Made by a program: the position numbers and the translations under genes
NCBI GenBank assembly: GCA_023416955.1
Contig: JAEZGM010000042.1
Span: 133,758-197,757, forward strand
DNA: 64,000 nt
Direction of reading: 5' to 3'
From: Bacillota bacterium
GTDB lineage: Bacteria > Bacillota > Clostridia > Oscillospirales > Acutalibacteraceae
In this document: piece after piece, positions 16,848 through 25,651 of the stretch
How the letters are laid out: the number at the start of each line of letters is the position of its first letter
Numbering within the stretch: position 1 is the stretch's first letter
Notes under the pieces: generated by a model
The model's database searches: none
Seen by the model: the letters and a program-made list of their open reading frames with translations, nothing else
What the model was told of the DNA's origin: nothing

Positions 16848-18788
16848 TCAAATGTCCAAATTATGCACATATTTGGCGTTTTTCTCAATAAATTCACGAC
16901 GCGGCTCCACTTTGTCGCCCATCAGAATCGTGAACACCTCGTCCGCGGCGGCCGCGTCCTCCACTTCCACGCGCAGCATGGTGCGTGTAGCCGGATTCAT
17001 CGTCGTTTCCCACAGCTGTTCGGAGTCCATTTCACCAAGACCTTTATAACGCTGAATTTCGTAGTTTCCGCCCAGCTCCGCCATGATTCTGTCTCTTTCC
17101 TGGTCGGAAAACGCGTAGTAGTGATTTTTGGATTTCGTCACCCGAAACAGCGGCGGCTGTGCGAGGTACACATGCCCCTGTTCCACCAACGGCTTCATGA
17201 AGCGAAAGAAAAACGTCAGCAACAGCGTGCGGATATGGGATCCGTCGACATCGGCATCGGCCATGATAATAATTTTGCCGTAGCGAAGTTTGCTCAGGTC
17301 AAACTCCTCACCGATTCCGCAGCCGAGCGCCGTTACAATCGGCATCAGCTTCTCATTTCCGTAAACACGGTCAAGCCTTGCTTTTTCCACGTTGAGCATT
17401 TTGCCCCAAAGCGGCAGGATGGCCTGATATTTCCGATCACGTCCGCCTTTTGCGGAACCGCCGGCGGAATCTCCTTCCACGATGTAGATTTCTGTTTCGT
17501 CGGGGTTGCGGCTCTGGCAGTCTGCCAGCTTACCCGGCAGGGAGGCACTTTCCAGCGCGGATTTGCGGCGCACCATATCGCGCGCCTTGCGTGCCGCTTC
17601 TCTCGCGCGGGAGGCCGCGAGCGCCTTATCAAAAATGGCGCGCGCCGTTGCCGGATTTTCTTCCAGATAAGTCGAAAGCTTATCTGAAATCAAATTGCTG
17701 ACCAAAGTGCCGATTTCCGTATTACCGAGGCGCGCCTTGGTCTGCCCCTCAAACTGCGCTTCCTTCAGTTTGACACTGATGATAACGGTTAAGCCTTCAC
17801 GCACATCGTCGCCGGAAAAATTCTTATCGGACTCTTTCAGAATGTTGTATTTTCTGGCGTAATCGTTCATAACGCGGGTCAGCGTGCGCTTAAAGCCGTC
17901 CTCATGCGTACCGCCGTCGGTCGTATGGATATTATTTGCGAAGGACAGCATCAATTCGTTATAGGAATCGTTGTACTGCATCGCAATTTCCGCCGTTGCA
18001 GAATCGTCGGGGGCCACAGCACTGAAATGCATGATATCAGGGTGAATAACCTCCACCGCTTTTTTCTTGTGAATAAATTCCACAAAGCTGCTCAGTCCGC
18101 CGTGATAGCAGAAATTGTTCTGCACCGAATTCTCCGGGTCACGCTCGTCTACAAGTTCAATATGAATGCCCGCGTTCAGAAAAGCCTGTTCGCGCAGGCG
18201 GGTCTGCAGCGTTTCATAGTCAAATACAGTGGTTTCCTGAAAAATTTCAGAATCCGGCTTAAAGCGAACCAGTGTTCCGGTCGTGTCGGTGTCTCCCTTC
18301 ACTTCCAGTTCAGAAACCGCTTTTCCGCGTTCAAAACGCTGGGTATAAATTTTCTCCCCGTTATAAACCTCAACCTCAAGCCACTCGGAAAGCGCGTTTA
18401 CCACGGACGCGCCCACGCCGTGCAAACCGCCGGAAACCTTGTATCCGCCGCCACCAAATTTACCGCCCGCGTGCAGCACGGTAAAGACGACGGTCAGCGC
18501 GGAAATACCAAGTTTCGGCTGAATTCCAGTCGGAATCCCGCGTCCGTTGTCCTTTACGCTGATGATGTTGCCTGGAAGAATCTTCACATCAATTTTGTCA
18601 CAGAATCCGGCCAGCGCTTCATCAATCGCATTATCTACGATTTCATATACGAGGTGGTGCAGGCCGCGCGGACCCGTAGAGCCAATGTACATACCCGGGC
18701 GCTTGCGGACCGCTTCCAGTCCTTCGAGCACCTGAATTTGATTTCCATCGTATTTCTCGTGCGTCTGCGTAATTTCGCTAAACTCCAA
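16848..18788 (-). CDS. gyrB: DNA gyrase subunit B
   Basis: 646 residues, full length. ATPase subunit of gyrase. GHKL ATPase motifs VDNAIDEALAG (51-61) and GGLHGVGASVVNALS (120-134); TOPRIM motifs EGDSAGGSA (438-446) and MADADVDGSH (509-518). The usual PLRGK/PLKGK reads PLWGK (459-463). It ends in KYVHNLDI as GyrB does. The start is TTG at 18788, with GGAGGG six bases upstream and no ATG before the conserved N-terminus. It is followed by three YcxB-like genes and gyrA. Confidence 0.97.
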   Translation of the reverse strand: MEFSEITQTHEKYDGNQIQVLEGLEAVRKRPGMYIGSTGPRGLHHLVYEIVDNAIDEALAGFCDKIDVKILPGNIISVKDNGRGIPTGIQPKLGISALTVVFTVLHAGGKFGGGGYKVSGGLHGVGASVVNALSEWLEVEVYNGEKIYTQRFERGKAVSELEVKGDTDTTGTLVRFKPDSEIFQETTVFDYETLQTRLREQAFLNAGIHIELVDERDPENSVQNNFCYHGGLSSFVEFIHKKKAVEVIHPDIMHFSAVAPDDSATAEIAMQYNDSYNELMLSFANNIHTTDGGTHEDGFKRTLTRVMNDYARKYNILKESDKNFSGDDVREGLTVIISVKLKEAQFEGQTKARLGNTEIGTLVSNLISDKLSTYLEENPATARAIFDKALAASRAREAARKARDMVRRKSALESASLPGKLADCQSRNPDETEIYIVEGDSAGGSAKGGRDRKYQAILPLWGKMLNVEKARLDRVYGNEKLMPIVTALGCGIGEEFDLSKLRYGKIIIMADADVDGSHIRTLLLTFFFRFMKPLVEQGHVYLAQPPLFRVTKSKNHYYAFSDQERDRIMAELGGNYEIQRYKGLGEMDSEQLWETTMNPATRTMLRVEVEDAAAADEVFTILMGDKVEPRREFIEKNAKYVHNLDI

Positions 18789-18832
18789 GTTTAACCCTCC
18801 AGTTGTTTTACAATGAGTATATTAAAGGTTCT

Positions 18833-19159
18833 TTATTTTTTTCGTTTCTCTTTTTCCGGTTTTTTCTCAAGCGGACGGTACCGTATGACGAATGGAATCA
18901 AAAAATAAGTGATCACCACGCCGGGGACGGTAAACACCATCAAATACCAGATATTCATAGAAGGCACGCTGAGAAGAAACCAGTTAAACCCAACCAGGAT
19001 AAAAAATGCGCAAAGAAGAAGAATAATCTGATACTTTTTGTATATGATAAACTCTTTATTACAATGTGGACACGTTCCGGTATAATTTTTTCGGTTTTTT
19101 CTTACATCCGGATATAAAAACCGCGCCCCGCAGTGAGGACAAAGAGGAAGTTTCAGCAT
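18833..19159 (-). CDS. Zinc-ribbon membrane protein (1)
   Basis: 108 residues. Two CxxC pairs (CPHC at residues 7-10 and CPHC at 30-33) form a probable zinc ribbon, followed by two membrane segments (about 44-62 and 71-92) and a basic tail. It starts 10 bases after the similar gene at 19170. No catalytic motif. The function is unknown; it may be a membrane adaptor. Confidence 0.7.
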   Translation of the reverse strand: MLKLPLCPHCGARFLYPDVRKNRKNYTGTCPHCNKEFIIYKKYQIILLLCAFFILVGFNWFLLSVPSMNIWYLMVFTVPGVVITYFLIPFVIRYRPLEKKPEKEKRKK

Positions 19160-19169
19160 GGTAAGATTC

Positions 19170-19565
19170 CTACCCTTTTTTGATGGGATTCATCACCCTG
19201 GTCCGATCCAAATCCTGGCGCTGCGCATTCTCACGCGGGCTCACAGTTGGCCTTTTCCGAACCACGGGTTTTACGAGCCGTACAAAAAACGGCGAAACGA
19301 AAAAAAACAGTACAAACGGCGCGCCTACTGAAATTACGCTGCCAATGCTGAATTGCGGAACAAACAAAACTTCCACAAGAAGCAATATCGCGCTCAGTAC
19401 CGCGGCAACCGCCGCGATGATATAAAGGCGCTTGTTCAGAACGATATTTGAAATGCCCCCGCATTTCGGGCACCGGTACTCGCCCTGCGTCTTCAAAATC
19501 CACGCCCCGGCAAACCCGACTTTTCTCCCGCAATAGGGACATTCGGTTTTTCCAAATTTTTTCAT
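19170..19565 (-). CDS. Zinc-ribbon membrane protein (2)
   Basis: 131 residues. CPYC (9-12) and CPKC (32-35) form a probable zinc ribbon; two membrane segments follow (about 48-68 and 75-97), then a basic, Arg-rich C-terminus. Same plan as its downstream neighbour, so the pair are probably paralogues. They lie between remB and gyrB, an interval that is empty in Bacillus. Ribosome-binding site AAGGAA. Function unknown. Confidence 0.7.
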   Translation of the reverse strand: MKKFGKTECPYCGRKVGFAGAWILKTQGEYRCPKCGGISNIVLNKRLYIIAAVAAVLSAILLLVEVLFVPQFSIGSVISVGAPFVLFFFVSPFFVRLVKPVVRKRPTVSPRENAQRQDLDRTRVMNPIKKG

Positions 19566-19580
19566 GCGTGTTTTCCTTCT

Positions 19581-19853
19581 TCAAACATTTGAAATTCCCT
19601 CGATATACCCGGTTCTCTTCAAAAGTGTAGCGGAGGAAATCTGGGTAATATAGACAACGGGTTTTCCGCCCTTTACACAGCAGAGCACAAAGGATTTTGG
19701 CATTTCCATGGAAACATTCACAACGCGGTTGCTTTTCTGTGCGTCCGCCAGATAATTGCGAGTTGATTTCGAAATCGTCGACGTTTCCATATCAAAAATT
19801 CCAATAATGTCATCCATTTTGATTACCGTATCCTGTCCCAAATGAAGATACAT
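19581..19853 (-). CDS. remB: RemB/YaaB-type regulator (DUF370)
   Basis: 90 residues. MYLHLGQDTVIKMDDIIGIFDMETSTISKSTRNYL is the N-terminus of the RemB (YaaB) family, small DNA-binding proteins related to the RemA matrix regulator. The position between recF and gyrB is the same as yaaB in Bacillus subtilis, which supports the call. Ribosome-binding site GGAGAAAGGA. The targets here are unknown. Confidence 0.88.
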   Translation of the reverse strand: MYLHLGQDTVIKMDDIIGIFDMETSTISKSTRNYLADAQKSNRVVNVSMEMPKSFVLCCVKGGKPVVYITQISSATLLKRTGYIEGISNV

Positions 19854-19873
19854 AAAAATCCTTTCTCCGCGGC

Positions 19874-20941
19874 TTATCTTTCCGTAAGCCTGCCGGCTTC
19901 CATAAAAAACCGTTTTCCCGCGTGCAGCCGGTCGGCGGTTTCCGGTTCACAGCAGGTGATAAATACTTGGCAATCCTCCAAATGATTCAGCAGATAATCC
20001 TGCCTGCCGGAATCCAGCTCGCTCATAACGTCGTCCAAAAAGACAACCGGTTTTTCACCAGTGCGGCGGCGAAGCACTTCCGCTTCCGCCAGTTTCAGCG
20101 CCAGCACGGCGGAACGTTTCTGCCCCTGAGAGCCGAAAACGCGCGCCGAACGGGAATCAATCGTAATTTCAAGGTCATCCCGGTGGGGGCCAACCCCAGT
20201 ATGACCCGAAAAAATATCTTCCCTTTGGGACTGCATGAGCGCTTCCTGTAGATTTTCGGCACTTTTCAGGTAACTTAAGCTCATACTCTCTTTATTTTCA
20301 CAGATTCCGGCGTAAATAGACTGCGCCGGCTCCTGAATCTGGCGGATGTATTCCGTCCTGTACCGAACGACTTCACTGCCACAGTGCGCCAGCTTTTCAT
20401 CCCAAATACTCAGGATGTCCAGCAATTCGGAATGGCGAGGAATATCTTTCAGCAGCGCGTTTCGCTGAACCAGCGTGTGATTGTAACGGGAAAGCAGCGC
20501 CGCATAAGTGGGCTGAATCTGGCAAAGCGCGGAATCAATGAAGTTCCGACGGAACGCGGGGCCTTCCCTCACAAGTGACAAATGCTCCGGCGAAAAAATG
20601 ACCGCACAGAACGAACCGATCAGCCCGGCGGCGTTCCGTTTCGGCACTTCGTTCAGGCTTGCGCTGCGGCGGCCGTTTTCTACCCGGATACGGGCGCTTT
20701 GTTCGCGTTCCTCACTGAAAAAAGAGAGATTCAGCTCCGCCCGCTCCTGCCCCTGGCCGATCAGGTCGGCATCCTTCGAACCCCGAAAGGAGCGCCCGCC
20801 GGTAAACAGCCACATCGCTTCCAGCAGATTCGTCTTTCCCTGCGCGTTTTTCCCGTAGATTACGTTAATCCCGTCAGCCGGCGAAAATTCACCGGGCAAA
20901 AGATTTCGGTAACCGGTATAGGAAAGGTGAATAATATTCAC
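19874..20941 (-). CDS. recF: DNA replication and repair protein RecF
   Basis: 355 residues. SMC-like ATPase that helps load RecA at gaps. Walker A GKNAQGKTN at 30-38; signature region FGSQGQKRSAVLALKLAEA and Walker B VVFLDDVMSELD near the C-terminus. GTG start at 20941 overlaps the stop of the S4 gene as GTGA, so translation is coupled. Gene order dnaA-dnaN-S4-recF is conserved. Confidence 0.96.
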   Translation of the reverse strand: MNIIHLSYTGYRNLLPGEFSPADGINVIYGKNAQGKTNLLEAMWLFTGGRSFRGSKDADLIGQGQERAELNLSFFSEEREQSARIRVENGRRSASLNEVPKRNAAGLIGSFCAVIFSPEHLSLVREGPAFRRNFIDSALCQIQPTYAALLSRYNHTLVQRNALLKDIPRHSELLDILSIWDEKLAHCGSEVVRYRTEYIRQIQEPAQSIYAGICENKESMSLSYLKSAENLQEALMQSQREDIFSGHTGVGPHRDDLEITIDSRSARVFGSQGQKRSAVLALKLAEAEVLRRRTGEKPVVFLDDVMSELDSGRQDYLLNHLEDCQVFITCCEPETADRLHAGKRFFMEAGRLTER

Positions 20942-21156
20942 CTTTCACGCACCTCATAAATCACATCGCGATATTCTGCGCGGTCACCGGGGCGCATTTT
21001 TTTGCCGCGCATCGTACAGGTTTCGCCGTTGACCTTTACTTCTCCGCCCTGCACGACCACTTTTGCCTGACCGCCGGTTTCCACCGCGCCGCCCAGCTTC
21101 AGCAGAGCGTCGAGCCGGATAAACTCTGTGTCAATCGCAATTTTTTCTTCCTTCAT
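20938..21156 (-). CDS. yaaA: S4-domain RNA-binding protein YaaA
   Basis: 72 residues, the size of the YaaA/RlbA-type S4 proteins. FIRLDALLKLGGAVETGGQAK and VKVNGETCTMRGKKMRPGD are the S4 RNA-binding fold. The ATG at 21156 has AAGGAA upstream; the frame runs open to 21213 without support. Located between dnaN and recF, as in Bacillus. Thought to act with ribosomes or structured RNA. Confidence 0.9.
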   Translation of the reverse strand: MKEEKIAIDTEFIRLDALLKLGGAVETGGQAKVVVQGGEVKVNGETCTMRGKKMRPGDRAEYRDVIYEVRER

Positions 21157-21313
21157 TTTGCTTCCTTTTCCGACGGGCAACAGCCCGCGCCAATACAGAA
21201 TTCGAGCCTTCATTTGGTCAAAAGACGATTATATCTGCATATCAGATAAAACATATACGATAAGTTATATATAAATAAAATTATACACTAAATTTGATTT
21301 TCAAAACTTACTT

Positions 21314-22420
21314 TTAAGAATCACTCTTAAGCCGGACCGGCAATACCAGAAACAGGAATGAATCCCCTTCACGCGGCAAAATTTTCATCGGGCTGAGCGC
21401 GCCGTTCAATTGCACGCGTACTTCGTCGCCCTCCGAATTGCGCAGCGCGTCAAGCAAATAGCGGTTGTTGAAGCCCATTTCTACCGCGTTGCCCGAAATC
21501 TTCGCTTCAATCTGGTCGTTTGCACGTCCAATTGCCGTGGAACAGGAAACTTTAATTTCATTTTCTTCAAAGCGGCAGCGAACAGGACTTTTCAGCCGAT
21601 CGGTAATCAAAAGCGAAACACGCTCCACGCTGTCAATGAACGCGCGGGTAGAAACAAACAGCTCCGTCGTACTTGGTGCCGGAATTGCCGCGCGGTAATC
21701 CAAAAATTCTCCTTCAAGCAGGCGTGAAATCACACAATAGCTTCCAATCTGGAACATAATGTGGCGCCGGCCGATTAAAATTTCAAGCTCGCTGTCGTCG
21801 TCGTTCAGCAGCTTCAATACTTCGCTCAGCGTTTTTCCCGGTACGACAAAATTGGTTTCCACTTCGCACTTCGCGATTTCCTCGCGCATGGCCAGCCGGT
21901 AGCCGTCCACGGAAACCAGACGGATATGGTCTTTTTCCAGCTCAAACAGCGTTCCGGTATGAATCGGTTTTGCGTCGCTTTCCGCAACGGAAAAAATCGT
22001 TTGACGAATCATGCTTTTCAGCACATTGCTGGCCAATTTGATAGAGGATTCTTCCGTAATGGAGGGAAGCTCCGGGTATTCCTCCGCGGGAATTCCCACA
22101 ATGGAAAATTCTGCGGGACCACTCACAATTGTTGTGATATTTTTCTGGTCCACCGAGAGTGTAACGGTATCGCCGGGCAGACGGCGGACAATATCGCCGA
22201 ACAGGCGGGCGCCCAGAACGATGTTGCCGCGTTCCTCCACGGTGGCGTTAATCTGAGTCGTCATGCCGAGTTCCAGATCGTACCCGCAAAGGGTAATCTG
22301 GTTTTCTGCCGCTTTCAGCAGAATTCCCTCCAGTGCGGGAACGGAGGATTTTGTAGACACGGCTCGCTGAACATTTAACACCGCGTCATTTAAATCGTGC
22401 CGGTTGCATGTGATTCTCAT
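21314..22420 (-). CDS. dnaN: DNA polymerase III sliding clamp (beta subunit)
   Basis: 368 residues, normal length. Ring-shaped clamp that tethers polymerase III to DNA. N-terminal MRITCNRHDLNDAVLNVQRAVSTKS and C-terminal LSPMKILPREGDSFLFLVLPVRL are typical of DnaN, with three repeated clamp domains between. AAGGATG lies upstream of the ATG at 22420. The gene is separated from dnaA by about 650 AT-rich bases that may hold oriC, so it may have its own promoter. Confidence 0.97.
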   Translation of the reverse strand: MRITCNRHDLNDAVLNVQRAVSTKSSVPALEGILLKAAENQITLCGYDLELGMTTQINATVEERGNIVLGARLFGDIVRRLPGDTVTLSVDQKNITTIVSGPAEFSIVGIPAEEYPELPSITEESSIKLASNVLKSMIRQTIFSVAESDAKPIHTGTLFELEKDHIRLVSVDGYRLAMREEIAKCEVETNFVVPGKTLSEVLKLLNDDDSELEILIGRRHIMFQIGSYCVISRLLEGEFLDYRAAIPAPSTTELFVSTRAFIDSVERVSLLITDRLKSPVRCRFEENEIKVSCSTAIGRANDQIEAKISGNAVEMGFNNRYLLDALRNSEGDEVRVQLNGALSPMKILPREGDSFLFLVLPVRLKSDS

Positions 22421-23075
22421 AATTTCATCCTTCGCATCCTTTTATAAAAGCAATAAAAGATTTAATTTAGTAAGAGCAGTAGGGGGCGCGGAAAAGTTGA
22501 AATATTTCATTTGTTCCCGACGCCACTGAATTTAAATGCTTAAATCTTTCCAAACACGCCTGTGAATGATTTGTTGACATCTTGTAATAATCAATGAGAT
22601 TTAACACTCTGTTGAAAACTCTGTGGGGAATGTTGAAAAAAAGTTAAATATTTTGGGGAATAATTTTTTTGTTCAAAAATTCGTTTCCACTGGTTTTGTT
22701 GAAAAGTAAAAAGAGATTTAACATTTTGACATTAGCCGGATTTTCCGCAAAATCGGTGCAGTTTTTCTTTTTTTCCGCAGAGCTGAGTTCTCAAGGCAGC
22801 CAATCTCTGTTTCACAATTATATATAGGTAAACAAATTTAGTAAGCCGCGGCAATTCAAAGCCGCAAAAATACCGGACTGAGCGGTTTTAGAATTGCTGT
22901 AATCAGCGATTGCCCGGGGTTTGTTTGTTAAAATGATAAGGATTATGTGAATTGCTCAAATATCAAAATAGAACGATGAAGTCAAGTGAGCGGATCTATT
23001 TTGAGTTTAGGTAGAAAACGCTGTTTTTCTCTTTACAAACAAGATCCAAAAAACAGTGAGGAGGAAAGAAGCCAT
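22421..23075. other. Candidate replication origin (oriC) between dnaN and dnaA
   Basis: 655 AT-rich bases without a gene. No perfect DnaA box TTATCCACA was found, but several two-mismatch forms cluster: TGTTGAAAA three times, TGTGGGGAA and TTTTCCGCA twice, all between about 22610 and 22780. Long A/T runs lie nearby (such as the GGGGAATAATTTTTTT stretch). Gene content and flanking divergence make this, or the dnaA-rpmH gap, the likely origin. A family B repeat occupies 22826-22915. The exact unwinding site cannot be placed by eye. Confidence 0.55.
22826..22915. repeat. Family B palindromic repeat, diverged copy (B1)
   Basis: About 90 bp. Keeps AGGTAAAC at the left, the core CAATTCAAAGCCGCAAAAAT, GACTGAGCGG, AGAATTGCTGTAATCAGCG and a degraded right end (TTGCCC for TTACCT). 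It is the most diverged full copy, and it lies inside the candidate origin. Confidence 0.75.
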
Positions 23076-24389
23076 TTACCTGTCGCGGATATTTTTTATA
23101 ATATCCTCTACTGTCGCCTTGGTTTTAGGGTCGCGGGCAAGCCCTTTTTCGACTTGCTGAATGGCGTAAACCACCGTGGAGTGATCGCGCCCGCCAAATT
23201 CTTCCCCGATTGCAGTCATCGGCATCTGGGTGATTTCGCGTACCACATACATCGCAATCTGACGCGCGCTGGAAATATTTGCGGAGCGCTTTCCTGAACG
23301 CAAATCCGCGGGGGATGCGCCGAATGTGCGCGCCACCTCGTCAATAATTTTCTCGACGGTCACCGGCGTGGGCTGATCGTTATTGATAATATCGCTGATC
23401 GCCGCCTGTGCGGTGGCAACCGTCATACCTTCCCCCGAAAGGAGGTGGTAGGCCTTCATCTTTTTGACTGCGCCTTCCAGCTGACGGATGTTGTTTTTCA
23501 GCCGGTTCGCAATGTATTCGGCAACATTGTCGGGCAGCTCCACCTTCAGAAGCTCCGCCTTGCGTTTTACGATGGCAATGCGCGTTTCAAAATCAGGCGG
23601 CTGAATATCGGCCGTCAGTCCCCACTCAAAACGGGTGCGCAGACGGTCCTCCAGCGTCGCAATATCCTTTGGCGGCCGGTCGGATGTCAGTACAATCTGT
23701 TTTTTTGCTTCATAGAGCGTATTAAATGTATGGAAAAACTCTTCCTGCGTGGAATCTTTGCCGGCAATAAACTGAATATCATCAACCAGAAGCACGTCCG
23801 CCTTGCGGTAACGGTTGTGAAATTCCGAGGTTGTGCCCCGGCGGATCGCTTCAATCAGCTCGTTGGTGAACTCATCGCCCTTAATGTACAAAATATTCAT
23901 TTCCGGGTGGGTCCGAATGATTTCATTGCAAATTGCATAAAGAAGGTGCGTTTTTCCAAGCCCCGAGTTTCCGTAAATAAACAAGGGATTGTACAGCGTG
24001 GCGGGTTTGCTCGCCACTGCCATGGAGGCAGCGTGTGCAAATTTGTTGGAAGACCCGACAATGTAGGTATCAAAGGTAAACTCATAGTCGTCGCCGATGG
24101 GCGGCATTTCCGTGGTCTGCTTCTTCGTACCGGATTCTTCAGGCGTACAAATCTGAATTTGAAGTTTCTGCCCGAAAATCTGTTCAAATGCTTCGTCCAG
24201 CAAATCCATATAATAATGTGTCAGCGTCTGCCGGTGAAGCTCATTGGGGACTTTCAGCACCGCGATTCCCTGCGAAAAATCAAGATTTACCGGTTCAATC
24301 CTGCTGATCCAGGTAGAATACGCAATATCGGTAATTTTTTTTTTGCAGTAATCGCACACCAGATTCCATATTTCGGTAAAGGATTCCAT
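23076..24389 (-). CDS. dnaA: Chromosomal replication initiator DnaA
   Basis: 437 residues. AAA+ ATPase that binds DnaA boxes and opens the origin. Walker A GNSGLGKTH (140-148), Walker B LLVDDIQF (200-207), and the DNA-binding signature GGRDHSTVVYA (399-409). Domain I (1-80) and a short acidic linker are present. The gene points left; rpmH on the other side points right. A TATAAT lies about 60 bases upstream on the minus strand. Confidence 0.98.
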   Translation of the reverse strand: MESFTEIWNLVCDYCKKKITDIAYSTWISRIEPVNLDFSQGIAVLKVPNELHRQTLTHYYMDLLDEAFEQIFGQKLQIQICTPEESGTKKQTTEMPPIGDDYEFTFDTYIVGSSNKFAHAASMAVASKPATLYNPLFIYGNSGLGKTHLLYAICNEIIRTHPEMNILYIKGDEFTNELIEAIRRGTTSEFHNRYRKADVLLVDDIQFIAGKDSTQEEFFHTFNTLYEAKKQIVLTSDRPPKDIATLEDRLRTRFEWGLTADIQPPDFETRIAIVKRKAELLKVELPDNVAEYIANRLKNNIRQLEGAVKKMKAYHLLSGEGMTVATAQAAISDIINNDQPTPVTVEKIIDEVARTFGASPADLRSGKRSANISSARQIAMYVVREITQMPMTAIGEEFGGRDHSTVVYAIQQVEKGLARDPKTKATVEDIIKNIRDR

Positions 24390-24753
24390 TCTTTAAAACC
24401 TCATTTGAGTAAAAAGATTTATACGCTCAGGTATACTTAATGATTATAGTACCACAAAAGCGAATATTTTACAAATTTCATTTTTTTATAGTTATACATT
24501 ATATTGTAGTAAATTAAAGCAGTCCAAACAAGAAATGAAAAATTTTGACGGTGTGCCATAATATTTTCTTTCATTTCCTATTATATTGTGTTATAGTTAT
24601 TTTGGAAAGGCAAGCTCTTATAAAACAAGTTCCAATTACGGGCCGCAGATGGGAATTATTTTCCTTTTGAGGGCAAAAATAAGGTTGACAGCCCATAAGC
24701 AGATACGATATAATGCTATATTGCAAGGTTTGTACCCCGAAAGGAGGATTTTT
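24390..24753. other. dnaA-rpmH divergent intergenic region
   Basis: 364 very AT-rich bases with TATATT/TTATAG runs. It contains the rpmH promoter at 24685-24714 and the dnaA upstream region. No consensus DnaA box was seen. It is an alternative or second half of the origin, since in some Firmicutes origin sites lie on both sides of dnaA. Confidence 0.5.
24685..24714 (+). promoter_or_regulatory. Promoter of rpmH
   Basis: Perfect TTGACA (24685-24690) and TATAAT (24709-24714) with an 18-base spacer, 39 bases before the rpmH start codon. Confidence 0.88.
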
Positions 24754-24888
24754 ATGCTGAGAACATATCAGCCCAAGAAGCTCCACAGAAAAAAGGAGCA
24801 TGGTTTTAGAAAAAGAATGTCCACTAGCAACGGCCGCAAAGTGCTGGCCCGCCGCAGAGCGAAGGGCAGAGCTCGTTTAAGCTACTAA
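24754..24888 (+). CDS. rpmH: 50S ribosomal protein L34
   Basis: 44 residues, exact L34 length. MLRTYQPKKLHRKKEHGFRK and the RRAKGRARLSY end are diagnostic. The ATG at 24754 has AAGGAGG at normal spacing; longer in-frame readings upstream are not real because the promoter lies inside them. It is followed at once by a terminator. Confidence 0.98.
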   Translation: MLRTYQPKKLHRKKEHGFRKRMSTSNGRKVLARRRAKGRARLSY

Positions 24889-24895
24889 GCAAGAG

Positions 24896-24921
24896 GGCCA
24901 CGGAACGTGGCCTTTCTTTTT
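24896..24921 (+). terminator. Terminator after rpmH
   Basis: GGCCACG (24896-24902), loop GAA, CGTGGCC (24906-24912), then TTTCTTTTT. It separates rpmH from rnpA transcription, at least in part. Confidence 0.88.
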
Positions 24922-25016
24922 AGGTAAACGATGATTAAGTCGCTAGACAACCAATTCGAAGCCGCGAAAATACTGTACTGAGTGGCTTCAGAATTGCTTT
25001 AATCAGCGGTTACCTA
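24921..25016. repeat. Family B palindromic repeat (B2)
   Basis: 96 bp. Ends TAGGTAA and TTACCTA. Outer arms AGGTAAACGATGATTAAG and CTTTAATCAGCGGTTACCT pair, and an inner hairpin pairs AATTCGAAGCC with GGCTTCAGAATT. It fills the gap between the rpmH terminator and rnpA. Confidence 0.88.
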
Positions 25017-25067
25017 GTTCTTATGAAATTAATTTTTTTGAAATAATGAAACACGGTGCCGTCTTTT

Positions 25068-25403
25068 ATGAGTTGTTTTTCAGCAATTAAAGAAAACCGG
25101 GATTTTCGCAGAATTTACGGCAAGGGAAAATCCTATGTAAGCCCGGTTCTTGTAACCTATGTTATGAAAAACCGGAACAATACTGTTCGTATTGGAATCA
25201 CCACGAGCAAGAAAACAGGAAACGCGGTCAAGCGCAACCGTTCGCGAAGAATCATTAGGGAAGCTTTTCGTTTGATTGCACCGGAGGTAAAGCCGGGTTT
25301 CGATTTTATTTTTGTGGCGCGGGGAAAAACGCCGTTTGTGAAAAGTACGGATATTTATTCCGCAATGAAACAGGCAATGAATAACGCAGGGGTTTTGAAA
25401 TGA
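25068..25403 (+). CDS. rnpA: Ribonuclease P protein component
   Basis: 111 residues. Protein cofactor of RNase P for tRNA 5' processing. IKENRDFRRIYGKGKSY and the RNR motif NAVKRNRSRRIIREAFR are diagnostic. The start is uncertain: ATG at 25068 is used, GTG at 25056 is in frame, and neither has a good ribosome-binding site. A family B repeat sits directly upstream, which may have displaced the normal leader. Confidence 0.93.
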   Translation: MSCFSAIKENRDFRRIYGKGKSYVSPVLVTYVMKNRNNTVRIGITTSKKTGNAVKRNRSRRIIREAFRLIAPEVKPGFDFIFVARGKTPFVKSTDIYSAMKQAMNNAGVLK

Positions 25404-25636
25404 AACATCCGCTGATATGGCTAATCCGGTTTTATCAAACTGTAATTTCGCCTTATAAAAAGCCATGCTGCAAATATTACCCAACCTGCTCCGCTTACGC
25501 GATACAGGCGATTGAACGTTTTGGGACATTCAAAGGGACATGCCTCGCCGTTTACAGAATTTTACGCTGCAATCCGTTCAGCCGGGGCGGTTACGACCCT
25601 GTACCTGAAAAAAAAGGAAGAGCGACTACCAAATAG
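25400..25636 (+). CDS. yidD: Membrane protein insertion efficiency factor YidD
   Basis: 78 residues. FYQTVISPYKKPCCKYYPTC and the conserved NPFSRGGYDPVP are the YidD signature, with its Cys triplet. The ATG overlaps the rnpA stop by four bases (ATGA). It assists YidC-dependent membrane protein insertion; the gene order rnpA-yidD-yidC is conserved. Confidence 0.95.
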   Translation: MKHPLIWLIRFYQTVISPYKKPCCKYYPTCSAYAIQAIERFGTFKGTCLAVYRILRCNPFSRGGYDPVPEKKGRATTK

Positions 25637-25651
25637 AGGAGTACCGCCTAT

